64,000 nucleotides of DNA from Paraburkholderia flagellata (lineage in GTDB: Bacteria > Pseudomonadota > Gammaproteobacteria > Burkholderiales > Burkholderiaceae). The notes under the pieces are model-generated. The model saw only the letters and a program-made list of their open reading frames with translations, made no database searches and had not been told where the DNA came from. Positions 53,101 to 61,435 of the stretch are shown piece by piece. Numbering within the stretch: the first letter of the stretch is position 1; every line of letters begins with the position of its first letter. Where the stretch lies: positions 1,364,001-1,428,000 of the forward strand of contig NZ_JAJEJT010000002.1 in assembly GCF_021390645.1 (NCBI RefSeq), in the 5' to 3' direction. A program made the translations under genes and the position numbers.

Positions 53101-53709
53101 TTGCGCCTGCGCGCTCACGTCCGCGAGCAGCGCGCGCCAGAGCGCCGCTTGCCAGCGCGCCTCGTCGGGCAACGGCACGCGCGCGTTGCGCGCATCGATC
53201 AGCACGTCCTCGTTCGCGGCCCACGCAGCGAGCCAGTCCGCGCGATAGACCTGGTACTGGTCGAGCAAATCCGCCACGCGCTGCGCAAGCTGGAAGCACT
53301 TGCGCTGGTCCGCGTCGTTGGCCATGAAGCGCTTCAGCGGCTCGTAGCCCGGTTCGTCGAGCAGCGCCGGCAGCATGCGCATGAGACGCCAGACGAGGCG
53401 CGATTTGTCGAACGGCGAGACCGCGGGCACCGCGTCGTGGCCGAGCACGGCGCGATACACCTGCCACAGGAAGCGCGACGGCAGCGACATTTCGAACGCC
53501 GCCGCGATGCCGCAGCCGCCCTCTTCGGGATCGGCTGCGAACGCAAGCTTGAGCCACTGCGCGATGCCGTTGCTCTGCACGAGAAACATTTCCTTCTCGA
53601 GCGGCGCGACCGGGTTCTGGCCGATCCAGTTCACGATCAGGTCGCGCATGCGCTCGGGCTGATTGCCGTGAACGAGCATCAGCCCCGTGGGCAGTTCGCG
53701 CGCGATCAA
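50125..53709 (-). CDS. recC: Exodeoxyribonuclease V gamma subunit RecC
   Basis: A 1194-residue RecC, the Chi-scanning scaffold of RecBCD with an inactive helicase fold. Family regions are MLVHGNQPERMRDLIVNWIG, LVQSNGIAQWLKLAFA, LVVFGISSLA and PFRRVCLLGMNDGDYPRSRT. The apparent start is TTG at 53709, with GGAG eight bases upstream on the minus strand; an ATG at 53679 is the alternative. It is the first gene of the recCBD operon. This C-B-D order, without ptrA, is common in beta-proteobacteria. Confidence 0.94.
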   Translation of the reverse strand: MIARELPTGLMLVHGNQPERMRDLIVNWIGQNPVAPLEKEMFLVQSNGIAQWLKLAFAADPEEGGCGIAAAFEMSLPSRFLWQVYRAVLGHDAVPAVSPFDKSRLVWRLMRMLPALLDEPGYEPLKRFMANDADQRKCFQLAQRVADLLDQYQVYRADWLAAWAANEDVLIDARNARVPLPDEARWQAALWRALLADVSAQAQDGIGLRDTGRAAVHEAFMARAQSWQEGDARPKGLPRRLVVFGISSLARQSVEVLAALARWSQVLMCVHNPCMHYWADIVADQDLLRARHARQRRRAGAPDQLDEAQLHLHSQPLLAAWGKQGRDFIGLLDEYDSDEARETYTPHFTRIGQRIDLFDGEDALTLLSQLQDDIRDLRPLGETREHWEPVNVQDDESIRFHVAHSAQREVEILHDRLLAAFAADPTLRPRDVIVMVPDIEVYAPHIQAVFGLLDGNDPRSIPFSVADRAQRAFDPLIGALEMLLSLPYSRVTVSDVLDLLEVPAVRARFGIDVEDVPTLRNWIDGANIRWGLHASQRASLGLPQADELSAPNSWAFGLRRMLLGYAAGERAGAWRGIEPYSEIGGLDAALLGPLTRLVDALDHAWRTLREPATVQVWCERLRALKAAFFSAQDEDAYTLDRLDGALETWREACDEAALTETLPLAIVAENWLAALEGGGLSQRFFAGAVTFATLMPMRAIPFRRVCLLGMNDGDYPRSRTPLDFDLMRRDYRPGDRSRREDDRYLFLEALLSARDHLHVSWIGRSVTDNTPRPPSVLVGQLRDHLKAGWRLEGFDAVNGDALLEALTIEHRLQPFSPDYFPPRPEEATLYTYAHEWGKPADVRPTAEADAQVLAPPERDEPLSIRELGDFLRDPVRGFFRQRLRVAFESADSASENHEPFEVDALQAWQLQDELIRAQVMAMERGEDDLEPAALARLERMHRSGDLATGGFGEVIGEELLAPMPELFAEYRKALARWPDPLEHQYEIRLDATLEGRIVSLDDWLDDLRAAPDGALGRVILEPGTLVKDKRYRSDRLVPYWVAHVAAQIAAGPVTTVIVSKVGVVEFVPLEAQVARDYLLALLAASDDGARRPLPLAVKTAFAWLRKLPDTFDGARATVPAEAWEAARAAYEGHGRTPGERETNAYLRRAFPDFEALVAHDDFIKLATTLLLPVSRAPHASSRAKRASSEAGETP

Positions 53710-53950
53710 GCGAGGCTCCGTCGCGCGGGATGCGCGTGGCGGACGTCAAGCGGCGCGCGTAGGGCCGATTGGGCGAGGAAGTGGAGAAAAGGGATTGCGG
53801 CCATGTCGCCAGTTCGTGTTGGGTGCCGGTACTTGCCGATACGAATTGCACAGGCGGCTTTTGCGCCCGCGTGATGCGACAGTTTACGACAATCGTGACC
53901 GCGGCGAGCGGCGTATTCGCGCGCAGGCCGCGGTTCTGGCACGCACCTCG

Positions 53951-55042
53951 TCAGACCGTCGCGGCGGGGCCCAGGCGCTTACCCGTAGCCGGATCGAAGA
54001 AATGCAGGCGCGCCGGCGGCAAGTGCACCGCAAGCCTCTCGCCGGGCGTAGGTCGCGTTTCGTGCGGCAAGCGCACCACCACATCCGCGCTGCCCCAGCG
54101 GCCGTGCGCGAGGTTGTCCGCGCCGAGCAGTTCGCAGGTCTCGACTTCGAGCGTGACCGCTTCGTTAGCGCCGCGCCCGTGCATATGCTCGGGCCGCACG
54201 CCCAGCACGCACTCCGCGCCCTTCGGCAGCCAGGCCGGCGCATCGCCAAGCGGCAGATGCGGCCCGTTGCCCTCGATTTCGAAGCGCCGGCCGTCTTCGC
54301 TCACGCGCCCGCGCAGCAGGTTCATGGCCGGCGAGCCGATGAAGCTTGCCACGAACATCGAAGCGGGCCGGTCGTACACTTCGCTCGGCGTGCCGATCTG
54401 CTCCGCGCGGCCGCCGTTGAGCACCATCACGCGCTGCGCGAGCGTCATCGCCTCGATCTGATCGTGCGTGACGTAGAGGCTCGTCGTACGCAGGCGCGCA
54501 TGCAGACGCTGGATTTCAAGGCGCATCTGCACGCGCAGCTTCGCGTCGAGGTTCGAGAGCGGCTCGTCGAACAGGAACACCGAAGGCTCGCGCACGATCG
54601 CGCGGCCCATCGCCACGCGCTGGCGCTGGCCGCCCGAAAGTTCGCGCGGCTTGCGCTCCAGCAGCTTGCCCAGTTCCAGGATGTCGGCGGCCGCCGCCAC
54701 GCGCGAATCGATCGTCGCGCGGTCGAGCCCCTGCAATTTGAGGCCATAACCCATGTTGCGCGCGACCGTCATATGCGGATAAAGCGCATAGTTCTGGAAC
54801 ACCATGGCAATGTCGCGATCCTTGGGCTCCACGCGATTCACCACCTTCTCGCCGATGGCGATCTCGCCCGACGTGATGGTCTCCAGCCCCGCGACCATGC
54901 GCAGCAGCGTCGATTTCCCGCAGCCAGACGGGCCGACGAGCACCATGAATTCGCCATCCGCCACCTGCACGTCGATGCCGTGCAACACCTGTTGCGCGCC
55001 GTCGTACGACTTCGTGACGCCCCGTATGCTCAATGCCGCCAT
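53951..55042 (-). CDS. ugpC: Glycerol-3-phosphate ABC transporter ATPase UgpC
   Basis: A 363-residue ABC ATPase of the UgpC/MalK type. Walker [10 protein letters not shown] is at 37-45, signature LSGGQ at 135-139 and Walker B VFLFDEP at 155-161. A C-terminal TOBE-like regulatory domain follows from about residue 235. It energises uptake of sn-glycerol-3-phosphate or its diesters. It is the third gene of ugpAEC, 25 bases after ugpE. Assignment to ugp rather than to another sugar importer rests on the permease pair; some doubt remains. Confidence 0.88.
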   Translation of the reverse strand: MAALSIRGVTKSYDGAQQVLHGIDVQVADGEFMVLVGPSGCGKSTLLRMVAGLETITSGEIAIGEKVVNRVEPKDRDIAMVFQNYALYPHMTVARNMGYGLKLQGLDRATIDSRVAAAADILELGKLLERKPRELSGGQRQRVAMGRAIVREPSVFLFDEPLSNLDAKLRVQMRLEIQRLHARLRTTSLYVTHDQIEAMTLAQRVMVLNGGRAEQIGTPSEVYDRPASMFVASFIGSPAMNLLRGRVSEDGRRFEIEGNGPHLPLGDAPAWLPKGAECVLGVRPEHMHGRGANEAVTLEVETCELLGADNLAHGRWGSADVVVRLPHETRPTPGERLAVHLPPARLHFFDPATGKRLGPAATV

Positions 55043-55067
55043 GCCGTCTCCCGAATTGCGTCCATGC

Positions 55068-55913
55068 TTATTTCTCCACGTCCACGAGGCCGCGCACGAA
55101 CCAGCGCTGCATGGCCAGCACCACCACGAGCGGCGGCAGCATGGCGATCATCGTCGCGCACATCACGAGATGCCATTGCGTGGCCGCGTCGCCGCTCGAA
55201 ATCATGCTCTTGATGCCCACCACGGCGGTCGTCATCGAGGCCGTGCTCGACATGAGGATCGGCCAGAGATACTGGTTCCAGCCGTAAATGAACGTGATGA
55301 CGAAAAGCGACGCGATGTTCGTTTTGGAAAGCGGCAGCACCACGTCCCAGAAGAAACGCAGCGGCCCCGCGCCGTCGATACGCGCGGCCTCGATCAGCTC
55401 ATTGGGCAGCGTGAGGAAGAACTGGCGGAACAGAAACGTGGCCGTGGCCGAGGCGATGAGCGGCAGCGTGAGGCCCGCGTAGGTATTCGTGAGATGCAGC
55501 GTGGCCGCGACCTGCACCGTGGGGAAAATGCGCACTTCCACGGGCAGCATGAGCGTCACGAAGATCAGCCAGAACGCGAGACGCCGGAAGGGAAAGCGGA
55601 AAAACACGATCGCATAGGCGGAGATGATCGAAATGGCGATCTTGCCTACTGAGATCACGAGCGCCGTGATGACGCTGTTCATGAGCATCGTGCCGAACGG
55701 GCTCGCGGCACTGCCCGTTCCCACGTTCCACACGGTGGCCATGTTCGCGAACAGGTGCGTGCTCGGCACGAGCGAGAGCGGCACTGAAAAGACTTCTTTC
55801 TCGTTCATCGTGGCGGCGCAAAACGCCACGTACACGGGGAAGGCCACCACCGCCACGCCGAGCAGCAGCATGACGTGGCAAAACAGGTTGAAGTATTTGC
55901 GGTTCTCGACCAT
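55068..55913 (-). CDS. ugpE: ABC transporter inner-membrane subunit UgpE
   Basis: A 281-residue permease with six TM helices. The EAA loop that contacts the ATPase reads [20 protein letters not shown]. The first TM ([19 protein letters not shown]) and the segment [18 protein letters not shown] match UgpE proteins. It pairs with UgpA to form the membrane channel. Its start overlaps the ugpA stop by one base (TGATG), and ugpC follows, so the three are one operon. Confidence 0.88.
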   Translation of the reverse strand: MVENRKYFNLFCHVMLLLGVAVVAFPVYVAFCAATMNEKEVFSVPLSLVPSTHLFANMATVWNVGTGSAASPFGTMLMNSVITALVISVGKIAISIISAYAIVFFRFPFRRLAFWLIFVTLMLPVEVRIFPTVQVAATLHLTNTYAGLTLPLIASATATFLFRQFFLTLPNELIEAARIDGAGPLRFFWDVVLPLSKTNIASLFVITFIYGWNQYLWPILMSSTASMTTAVVGIKSMISSGDAATQWHLVMCATMIAMLPPLVVVLAMQRWFVRGLVDVEK

Positions 55914-56794
55914 CAGTACTGCACCCGTCGTTCGATGAAGCGGAACTGGAAGATCGTGAGCGCCGTGACGATCAGCATCAGCACGACCGACTGCGCGCCC
56001 GAGCTGCCGATGTCGAGGCCGCGAAAGCCTTCGTCGAAGATCTTGTAGACGAGCGTGCGAGTGGCCTGGCCGGGGCCGCCACCCGTTGCCGCGTCGATCA
56101 CGGGGAAGGTGTCGAAGAGCGCATAGACCACGTTCACGACGAGCAAAAAGAAGCTCGTGGGCGAAAGCAGCGGAAACGCAATGCCGAAAAAGCGGCGCAC
56201 GGGCCCCGCGCCGTCGATGGCGGCCGCCTCGAAAAGCGATTGCGGAATCGACTGCAGGCCCGCATAGAAGAACAGGAAGTTATAGCTGATCTGCTGCCAG
56301 ACCGATGCGATCACAACGAGCGTCATGGCCTGGCCGGGGTTGAGCGCGTGATTCCACGTTACGCCGACGCGCGCGAGCGCGAAGGTCACGAGGCCGATGC
56401 TCGGGTTGAACAGAAAGCCCCAGAGCACGGCAGCGATGACGGGCGCGACCGCATACGGCCAGATGAGAAACGTTTGATAGAAGCGCTTGCCGCGCGTCAC
56501 ATGGTGCGCCATGGCCGCAAGCAGCAGCGAAATGGCGAGGCCCCCGAACGTGACGAGCGCCGTGAACACGAGCGTGGTCTGGACCGAGGCCAGATACAGC
56601 GGATCGTGCAGGAGCCGCGTGAAGTTGGCGAAGCCGACGAACACCGACGACGTGCCGAAGGCATCCTGGGCCTGTGTGGACTGCAGCAGCGCCACCCCGG
56701 CCGGCCACAGGAAAAAGATCACGGTCACCGCAAGCTGCGGGCCGACGAGCAGGTACGGCAGCAGGCTCGCCCGGAAGCGGGAGCGTTGTTCCAT
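55913..56794 (-). CDS. ugpA: ABC transporter inner-membrane subunit UgpA
   Basis: A 293-residue permease with six TM helices, the length of E. coli UgpA. Landmarks are [20 protein letters not shown], the phrase [20 protein letters not shown] and the EAA loop [18 protein letters not shown]. The ATG at 56794 has GAGGAGAG upstream; a longer in-frame start at 56839 is less likely. It is the first ugp gene here. The periplasmic binding protein gene ugpB, normally just upstream, is missing from this place. Confidence 0.88.
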   Translation of the reverse strand: MEQRSRFRASLLPYLLVGPQLAVTVIFFLWPAGVALLQSTQAQDAFGTSSVFVGFANFTRLLHDPLYLASVQTTLVFTALVTFGGLAISLLLAAMAHHVTRGKRFYQTFLIWPYAVAPVIAAVLWGFLFNPSIGLVTFALARVGVTWNHALNPGQAMTLVVIASVWQQISYNFLFFYAGLQSIPQSLFEAAAIDGAGPVRRFFGIAFPLLSPTSFFLLVVNVVYALFDTFPVIDAATGGGPGQATRTLVYKIFDEGFRGLDIGSSGAQSVVLMLIVTALTIFQFRFIERRVQY

Positions 56795-56945
56795 TGCGTC
56801 ACTCTCCTCGAGTGGCGGCGTTCGGCTGGGCGCGAACACCAGTTGGCGCGGCTTGCTTATCGAATTGAGCCGCTTCCTGGGCGGCGCCGCGTTCGCATTC
56901 TAGCCGAGACGCGTGACAGTGAGGATCAACGCGCGGATCGAGACT

Positions 56946-58181
56946 TCATTCGTCTCGATGTGTTGCACCGAGCGTCGCGATGAGCCGTTCCACCACGCCG
57001 ATGACATGGGCCGGCGTGATGGCCTTCGTGCACTGATAGCGGAACGCGTCGCCCGCATGGCGTGGGCACCAGCCGAAGTCGCTGTCGTCGGACTCATAGC
57101 GCGTGTCGTTGTAGCAGCTATTGCAGGCGTGGAAGTTGATCACGCGCCATGGCGTGTGGAATTCCGCCTTCGGGTGCGAGAAGCCGCTGATCAGCACGAC
57201 CGGCACGCCCACGGCCCATGCGAGCCACGAAAGGCCGCTGCCAAGGCCGACGAAAAAATCGGCATGGGCGAGCAGGCTCGCGCGTTCCGTCAACGCTCGC
57301 GCGCCCGTGAAATCTTCGGCGCCTTCGGGCATGACGTTCAGTTCACCCGGCGCGCCATATTCGCGATCGCGGTCGATACACAGCACCCGGTAGCCGCGCG
57401 CCTTCAGGTGCGCGACGAGCGCCGGCCAGCCATGCGGGTTGTTCCAGTATTTGCACTGCGACGAGGCTTGCGTGGCGATGCATACGTAGCGCCCGCCAAT
57501 GGCGCGCTCGGAGTTCGCGACCGAAACGCGCGGGCGGCGCTCGATCGCCGGCACGCCCAGCATGTACGAAGCGAAGTCCTGCAGATTGCTTACGCGCAGG
57601 TCGGTAGGCTGGTGATCGCGGTCGGAGAGTGGCCGGTAGGCGCCGACGCGGTAAGTCGCGTAGACGGGCTCGCCGGTTTCATCTCCGGCACCCGCGGCAG
57701 CCGTGAACGCGATGGCGGGATAGCCAGCCTCGAACAGCGCATGCAGCGAGGGCGCCATCCGTACGGTCAGCGCACACTCATGCTGCGCGCGAAAGGCCTC
57801 GAACGCCGGCATCCAGGCGATCGCATCGCCGATCGCGCCCGATCCCACTTCCACACGCACGCGACGCCCTGCCGCATCGAAGGCATGCGAAAAAACGCGG
57901 CGCGGACCGTCGAACACCTCTAGCAGAAAGCGCACATAGTATTTTCGGCGGCTCGTGGCGATCTCGCCCGCGTTCAACGTCTCGTCGAACAGCACATTGG
58001 CCGTGTCGAGATCGTGTATGCGTACGCGCCAACCGTCTTTCGGCACTTGCACACGGCAACCGAAATTGAAGTCGTAGCGGATGCCCTCCGGGCCCGCCAG
58101 CGCAGGCGCGCCGGGCTGCGCGAACGCGGTGGACTGGAGGCCGCGCTGTGCGCAGGGAGAGAGACTAGCGGAGGAATTCAT
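56946..58181 (-). CDS. Autotransporter heptosyltransferase (BAHT/TibC-like)
   Basis: A 411-residue glycosyltransferase of the bacterial autotransporter heptosyltransferase family, which adds heptose to serines of autotransporter passenger domains in the cytoplasm. The N-terminal domain is beta-rich and the C-terminal half is GT9-like (VGLGSGLSWLAWAVGVPVVL). Four cysteines, Cys353, Cys356, Cys372 and Cys384 (CNSC, WCPRH and YQC), fit the iron-binding motif of TibC. No autotransporter gene adjoins it in the window. The ATG at 58181 gives a short low-complexity lead. It lies 151 bases upstream of ugpA on the same strand. Confidence 0.82.
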   Translation of the reverse strand: MNSSASLSPCAQRGLQSTAFAQPGAPALAGPEGIRYDFNFGCRVQVPKDGWRVRIHDLDTANVLFDETLNAGEIATSRRKYYVRFLLEVFDGPRRVFSHAFDAAGRRVRVEVGSGAIGDAIAWMPAFEAFRAQHECALTVRMAPSLHALFEAGYPAIAFTAAAGAGDETGEPVYATYRVGAYRPLSDRDHQPTDLRVSNLQDFASYMLGVPAIERRPRVSVANSERAIGGRYVCIATQASSQCKYWNNPHGWPALVAHLKARGYRVLCIDRDREYGAPGELNVMPEGAEDFTGARALTERASLLAHADFFVGLGSGLSWLAWAVGVPVVLISGFSHPKAEFHTPWRVINFHACNSCYNDTRYESDDSDFGWCPRHAGDAFRYQCTKAITPAHVIGVVERLIATLGATHRDE

Positions 58182-58235
58182 CGGGCGATCGGGCTGCGGG
58201 GAGTGTTGATCCGACGCGCAGCGTATCCCGGTCGC

Positions 58236-58262
58236 GAAAATAACGGGGACGTCACCGTCCCC
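58236..58262 (-). terminator. Probable terminator after the FAD oxidoreductase gene
   Basis: GGGGACG (58245-58251) and CGTCCCC (58256-58262) form a stem with loop TCAC. On the minus strand GTTATTTTCG follows. The short, interrupted T-run makes it a moderate candidate. Confidence 0.55.
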
Positions 58263-58287
58263 CTGACTTCATCGTTGAATTCGCCGC

Positions 58288-59529
58288 TCAGGCAAGCGCC
58301 GCCGCGGCAAATTTGCCCATGTCCGTGGCGGGATCGCGCAGCGCATCGAGGTCGAGCTTCACGCCCTTGCCCACGAGCTTCTTGCCGCACAGGAAATCGG
58401 GCATCGAATTGACGGCGTCGACTGCGAGCAGCACGCGGTCCTTCAGGTAGTACACCGCGAAGCGGCGCGCGGCGGGGTCGCCGCGCACGACGGCCTCGTC
58501 ATAGCCCTCGAGCAGGCCCACCGTCTGGAGCTTGAGGTCGTACTGATCCGACCAGAACCACGGCGCGTCGCACGCGGGGCGCGGCTTGCCGACGATCGCC
58601 GCGGCCGCGAGCTTCGCCTGCTCCACCGCGTTGTGCACGCTTTCCAGGCGCCCCGCGCGGCCATAGTGCGCAAGCGGCCGGTGAGCGCAATCGCCGATGG
58701 CGAAGACGTCGGGGTCGCTCGTGCGCGCGTCGTCGTCCACCTGGATGCCGTTGGCGCACGTAATGCCCGCCGCTTTCGCGAGCGCCTCGTTCGGCAGGAT
58801 GCCGATGCCGACCAGCGCGAGCGTGGCGGGCACGATCTCGCCATCGGCCAGCTTCACGCCGGTGAGCTTGCCGCCCTCGCCCACGAGCGCCTCGATCTTC
58901 GCGTTCAGACGCAATTCCACGCCCTGCGCGCGATGCTCATTCGCGTAGAACGTGGAAACGGTCTCGCCCGTCACGCGGCCCAGCACGCGCGGCGCCGCTT
59001 CGAGCACCGTGACCTCGTGGCCAAGCTGGCGCGCCGCCGCTGCCGCTTCGAGGCCGATATAACCGGCGCCGATCACCACGAGCTTCTCGCCCGGCTTCAC
59101 GCGCTCGCGCAGAACGTCTGCGTCCGCGAGCGAGCGCAGCGCGATCACGCCCGCGAGATCGTGGCCCGGCACCGTCAACGCGCGCGGCGTCGAGCCGGTG
59201 GCGAGAATCAGCTTGTCGTATTGAACGTGGCTGCCGTCGGCGAGCGTGAGCGTGCGGTTCGCGCGGTCGAGCGACTGCGCGCTCGCGCCGAGCGCAAGCT
59301 CGATGCGCTGCTCGTCGTAGAACGCGCGCGGCTTCAGCCACAGGCGTTCGACGTCGGCCTCGCCCTTCAAATAGGCCTTGCTGAGCGGCGGCCGGTGATA
59401 AGGCGGCACCGGTTCTTCGCCGACCAGCACGACGCGGCCGTCGAATCCATATTGCCGCAGCAGCGCCGCGGCGTTGCCGCCCGCGTGCCCTGCCCCAACG
59501 ATCACCACCGTGCTGCCGTTTTCTTGCAT
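58288..59529 (-). CDS. NAD(P)/FAD-dependent ferredoxin or rubredoxin reductase
   Basis: A 413-residue two-dinucleotide-binding flavoprotein. The FAD motif is VVIVGAGHAGGNAAALLRQ at the N-terminus, the NAD(P)H motif LVVIGAGYIGLEAAAAARQL, and the second FAD motif VFAIGDCAH. A C-terminal reductase domain follows (APWFWSDQYDLKLQTVGL). This is the layout of reductases that pass electrons to a ferredoxin or rubredoxin of an oxygenase or P450. No such partner lies next to it. The ATG at 59529 follows GGGAG; upstream in-frame Met codons are less likely. Confidence 0.88.
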   Translation of the reverse strand: MQENGSTVVIVGAGHAGGNAAALLRQYGFDGRVVLVGEEPVPPYHRPPLSKAYLKGEADVERLWLKPRAFYDEQRIELALGASAQSLDRANRTLTLADGSHVQYDKLILATGSTPRALTVPGHDLAGVIALRSLADADVLRERVKPGEKLVVIGAGYIGLEAAAAARQLGHEVTVLEAAPRVLGRVTGETVSTFYANEHRAQGVELRLNAKIEALVGEGGKLTGVKLADGEIVPATLALVGIGILPNEALAKAAGITCANGIQVDDDARTSDPDVFAIGDCAHRPLAHYGRAGRLESVHNAVEQAKLAAAAIVGKPRPACDAPWFWSDQYDLKLQTVGLLEGYDEAVVRGDPAARRFAVYYLKDRVLLAVDAVNSMPDFLCGKKLVGKGVKLDLDALRDPATDMGKFAAAALA

Positions 59530-59674
59530 GTCCGCTCCCGCTTTATCCCGCTCTTTACCCGTTAATTGATTCATCGTGCGCATCGGCGACCAGGACTCAG
59601 GTGCACACTGCAATCCACGCCACCCGCCGCGCCAGGAACGAGATCATCTCATGGTTCGCATGCGCACGCCGCGC

Positions 59675-60583
59675 CTAGTCGAAGGCGCGATCGTTCGGCG
59701 CGGCATAGAGCGCGCGCAATTGCTCGCTCATCCGAAACTCGAAATTCACGCCTTTGGGCGGCACCGGCTTCTCGAACCACTTCGCGTACATCGCGTTGAT
59801 TTCGCCGCTCTTCATGAGCCCCGCCATCGTGTCGTTCACGAGTTGCCGAAACTCCGGGTCGCCGTTGCGCATCATGAAAGCGTACGCTTCCCACGATTGC
59901 GGGGTGCCCACGATCACCCATTCGGTGGGCTTCACCGTGAGCGAGCGCGTGCCGGCGAGCAGCACGTCGTCCATCATGTAGGCCACTGCGCGGCCCGACT
60001 CGAGCGTGGCGCGCCCCTCGGCATAATCGCGCGCGCTGATGATGCGCATGTTCATCTGTTTCTCGATGTTCATGCGCCGCAGGATGCGCTCGGACGTCGT
60101 GCCCTGGTTCGTGAGCACCGTCTTGCCCACGAGATCGGGAAAGTCGTGAATGCCCGAGTCCTTGCGCGTGAGCAGGCGCGTGGTCGCAATGAAGAACGTA
60201 TTGGAAAAGCTCACCTGAGCCTCGCGCGCCTTCAGGTTCGTCGTGACGCCGCACTCCAGATCCACGGTGCCGTTCTGCACGAGCGGAATGCGGTTTTGCG
60301 AAGTGACGGGAATGAAACGCACCTGCAGGTTCGGGCGCTTCGTTCTGTTCTTGACTGCGTCGATCACCTTGTCGCAGATGTCCTGTGAAAAGCCGATCAC
60401 CTGGTTGTCGCCAATCACGTAAGAGAACGGGACCGAAGTCTCGCGGTACCCAATGGCGATCGCGTTCGCCGAGCGAATCTTGTCGAGCGTGGGCTGCGCG
60501 ACCTGGGCGGCCGCCGGCTGCAGCAGCGCGAGGCACGCCACGATGGGCCAGCAAGCCAGCGAGAGCAGCTTCAGTCGGTTCAT
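59675..60583 (-). CDS. Glutamate/aspartate-type ABC transporter substrate-binding protein
   Basis: A 302-residue periplasmic protein with a signal peptide ending at PAAA-QVAQP. The family-3 solute-binding fold shows IAIGYRETSVPFSYVIGD, GFSQDICDKVID, DLECGVTTNLKAR and FFIATTRLL, all like GltI. It should bind glutamate, aspartate or a related dicarboxylic amino acid. The permease and ATPase genes that normally follow gltI are not present; an FAD oxidoreductase gene follows instead. It may therefore be an orphan receptor served by another transporter. Confidence 0.87.
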   Translation of the reverse strand: MNRLKLLSLACWPIVACLALLQPAAAQVAQPTLDKIRSANAIAIGYRETSVPFSYVIGDNQVIGFSQDICDKVIDAVKNRTKRPNLQVRFIPVTSQNRIPLVQNGTVDLECGVTTNLKAREAQVSFSNTFFIATTRLLTRKDSGIHDFPDLVGKTVLTNQGTTSERILRRMNIEKQMNMRIISARDYAEGRATLESGRAVAYMMDDVLLAGTRSLTVKPTEWVIVGTPQSWEAYAFMMRNGDPEFRQLVNDTMAGLMKSGEINAMYAKWFEKPVPPKGVNFEFRMSEQLRALYAAPNDRAFD

Positions 60584-60881
60584 GGGTCGGTCCTCTTCTT
60601 CTCTCGTCGTTGTCTTGCGCGCTCAGAGCCTACATTTGTCGCCACAATCGAATATCGCGCAACATGCGGGAAATACCAGGGCTTTCCCGAGATGTTAAGC
60701 CGACGATGAAAAAAAGCAGCGGCATGCCAGCCGCGCCCACCGAGAGAGCGAGCATGGCGAGCGGCACGTTGTTGTCAAAGCAAGTAACAGGAAGACGCCC
60801 GAAATCTCCCTGCCCTGGGGCCTGGCGCTAAAATCGTCGAACTCACTCTCGACGAACCCTTTGCATGGAGGACCGCGCGAC
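60584..60881. other. 298-bp divergent intergenic region
   Basis: This region lies between the divergent binding-protein and deoxyribosyltransferase genes and should hold both promoters. A short minus-strand ORF with a hydrophobic stretch near 60700-60750 lacks a ribosome site and is not called. No clear palindrome or riboswitch was seen. Confidence 0.5.
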
Positions 60882-61406
60882 ATGAATTCGATCCCGCTGC
60901 CCCGCCGCCCGCGCGTGTATCTCGCCGGCTTCGACGTCTTCCGGCGCGACGCGCTCGAGCACGGCGCACGCCTCGTCGCCGCATGCGCGGAATATGGCTT
61001 CGAGGGCGTCTATCCGCTCGACGCGCAAGCGCCCTCGGACCTCGACGGCCCGCGCCAGGCTGCATGGATCTATCGCGCGAACATCGAGGCGATCCGCGCC
61101 GCCGATATCGTGATGGCAAACGTCAACGACTTTCGCGGCCCCGGCGAGCCCGACTCCGGCACCGCCTTCGAGATCGGCTATGCAGCCGCACTAGGCAAGG
61201 AAATCTGGGCCTACACGTCCGACGAAGGCACGCTCATCGAACGCGTGCCTTCCGTGCCCGACGCGCAGGGGCGCGTGTGCGAACGCGGCTATCTGGTGGA
61301 AGATTTCGGCCTGGCGAAGAACCTGATGATCGCGTGCGCGGCGCGCCTCGTGCAGGGCGACGCGCGCGCGTGTCTCGACGCGATGGCGCAAGGGCGCACG
61401 CGCTGA
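60882..61406 (+). CDS. Nucleoside 2-deoxyribosyltransferase family protein
   Basis: A 174-residue protein. The opening RPRVYLAGFDVFRRDA is the substrate-binding start of the family, and DIVMANVNDFRGPGEPDSGT leads into AFEIGYAAALGKEIWAY with the catalytic Glu in FEIG. Members exchange or hydrolyse the base of deoxyribonucleosides in salvage. The ATG at 60882 is ten bases after GGAGG. It is divergent from the binding-protein gene and convergent with the S10 peptidase. Confidence 0.88.
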   Translation: MNSIPLPRRPRVYLAGFDVFRRDALEHGARLVAACAEYGFEGVYPLDAQAPSDLDGPRQAAWIYRANIEAIRAADIVMANVNDFRGPGEPDSGTAFEIGYAAALGKEIWAYTSDEGTLIERVPSVPDAQGRVCERGYLVEDFGLAKNLMIACAARLVQGDARACLDAMAQGRTR

Positions 61407-61435
61407 CAGCGCGTGCGTTTGCGCAAGCAAGCGCT

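Noticed and set aside
60630..60760. Short hydrophobic minus-strand ORF upstream of the binding-protein gene
   Set aside because: It has no ribosome site and no start codon with support; the hydrophobic stretch may be chance.
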